The notes under the pieces: generated by a model
Told to the model about the DNA's origin: nothing
What the model saw: the letters and a program-made list of their open reading frames with translations, nothing else
The model's database searches: none
Translations under genes and position numbers: made by a program
From: Paraburkholderia atlantica
GTDB taxonomy: Bacteria; Pseudomonadota; Gammaproteobacteria; Burkholderiales; Burkholderiaceae
Reading direction: 5' to 3'
Assembly: GCF_009362785.1 (NCBI RefSeq)
Contig: NZ_WHNQ01000001.1
Location: 310,001-374,000 of the forward strand
DNA: 64,000 nucleotides
Part shown: positions 63,258-64,000 of the stretch, in pieces
Numbering within the stretch: position 1 is the first letter of the stretch
Layout of the letters: every line of letters begins with the position of its first letter

Positions 63258-63564
63258 GGGCAGGCGACACGAAGCTGACGGGGCCGTCGCTTCGCGCCGC
63301 GTACTGAGGAGCGGCCACCGCGCGAACCGGCGACAGGACAATGACAGACTACCGTTGCGACACGACGCGTGCGGCGATGTTCCGCGCCAGCGCGCTCGGA
63401 CAGGCGCCGGGCGCGCCGGACGCATCAAGCGATTGCAGCAATTGTGCGGTGAAGACACCGCTCACTTTCGGAATTGAAGCTCAGGGTTCAGCTCAGGGTT
63501 CAGGTTCGGGACCGAACCTCGGGACCCCGTTTTGGGGCCGAAGCTTCCGGCGGCTCGCCGTACT
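63258..63564 (-). other. gene-free gap with a short tandem repeat and inverted repeat
   Basis: Two tandem copies of a 12-bp unit (AGCTCAGGGTTC, 63478-63501) are followed by a perfect 8-bp inverted repeat (AGGTTCGG at 63502-63509 with 63512-63519). They lie just downstream of the rubredoxin gene and may act in its transcription termination. No ORF. Confidence 0.5.
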
Positions 63565-63735
63565 TCAGATCTGGACCATTTCGAAGTCTTCCTTGCGCGC
63601 TCCGCACTCGGGACACGTCCAGTTGATGGGCACGTCTTCCCAGCGCGTGCCCGGCGCAATGCCTTCGTCGGGCAAGCCGGCCTCTTCGTCGTAAATCCAG
63701 CCGCAAATCAGGCACATCCAGCTTTGATATTCCAT
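63565..63735 (-). CDS. rubredoxin
   Basis: A 56-aa one-iron electron-transfer protein. The two iron-binding knuckles are CLICGW (residues 8-13) and CPECGA (41-46), with WEDVPINW between them and the usual YDEEAG. The start at 63735 gives the standard length; the longer frame upstream is not protein-like. The region 63736-64000 upstream holds no gene I can support. Confidence 0.96.
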   Translation of the reverse strand: MEYQSWMCLICGWIYDEEAGLPDEGIAPGTRWEDVPINWTCPECGARKEDFEMVQI

Positions 63736-64000
63736 TCTTTTGTCGCGTCGTTGAGTCCGTGGAAACGGGAGCCATGATGGTACCGTGTTGCCGCCCCCAT
63801 GCCTAGCAATCGAAAACGCGCAATCGTAGCGTGGACCGGCCTTCGGCGGGACGCCCGCGTGCCGTGCCGGCACGCCTTGCGGCGTCATGCCGCGCGTTGG
63901 GCGGCCAGCAGGACGGTAGAGCACACCCTCGGGCAAGCCGCGCGAAAAAACGCCCTGTCCACGGTTTAGGCCGCATAATTGAGCCAATTGCGCACTGTGC

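Overview
The window is a GC-rich chromosomal segment from a Burkholderiaceae bacterium, most likely Burkholderia sensu lato (Paraburkholderia or a relative). The main evidence is gene order. A housekeeping block (rubredoxin, a hypothetical protein, yqgE, ruvX, pyrR, pyrB, a pyrC-like gene, plsC, apaH) abuts rmlBACD. A long minus-strand O-antigen type polysaccharide locus follows and ends in a WecA/WbpL-like transferase and a WbpM/WbiI-like dehydratase. This matches the O-polysaccharide locus layout known for Burkholderia. No tRNA, rRNA, CRISPR or intact insertion sequence was seen.

Layout. 1-3299 (+): tail of a Wzx-like flippase, two glycosyltransferases and galE. 3379-7943: a membrane protein and a chemoreceptor (both -), then a MraY/WecA-like transferase (+). 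8158-11259 (-): three tandem ~1.1 kb units, each pairing a DUF2778 toxin of the Tlde1 type (T6SS L,D-transpeptidase-fold) with an overlapping small membrane protein (putative immunity). 11351-15698 (-): WbpM-like dehydratase, WbpL-like transferase and a GT4. 16185-22867: more A/T-rich genes for an FkbM methyltransferase, two tandem paralogous methyltransferases and a membrane protein. 22959-41577 (-): epimerase, eight glycosyltransferase genes including a three-domain 1264-aa enzyme, an SDR, a sugar-phosphate cyclase resembling 2-deoxy-scyllo-inosose synthase, wecB, a NodB-like deacetylase, a CapK/PaaK-like ligase and the ABC exporter wzt/wzm. 41579-45520 (-): manC, rmd and gmd. 45756-51476 (-): a complete lipid-linked D-arabinose module (HAD-UbiA fusion, DprE1, DprE2, GtrA, GT-C-like protein). 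51639-55061 (-): rmlDCAB. 55754-63735: housekeeping genes.

How the genes work together (inference from families). ManC, GMD and RMD make GDP-D-rhamnose, and RmlABCD make dTDP-L-rhamnose. WecB makes UDP-ManNAc and GalE makes UDP-Gal/GalNAc. WbpL/WbpM-type enzymes supply and transfer the initiating sugar. The GT4 enzymes extend the chain on undecaprenyl diphosphate and Wzm/Wzt export it, much as in the D-rhamnan (A-band) locus of Pseudomonas aeruginosa. The arabinose module would decorate a glycan on the periplasmic side. The cyclase plus SDR may make a cyclitol constituent, and the FkbM and tandem methyltransferases may modify or cap the chain. Many minus-strand genes are translationally coupled by ATGA overlaps.

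The most unusual features are the toxin-immunity array inside a polysaccharide locus, the non-DHQS sugar-phosphate cyclase, and the mycobacterial-style arabinose donor pathway.
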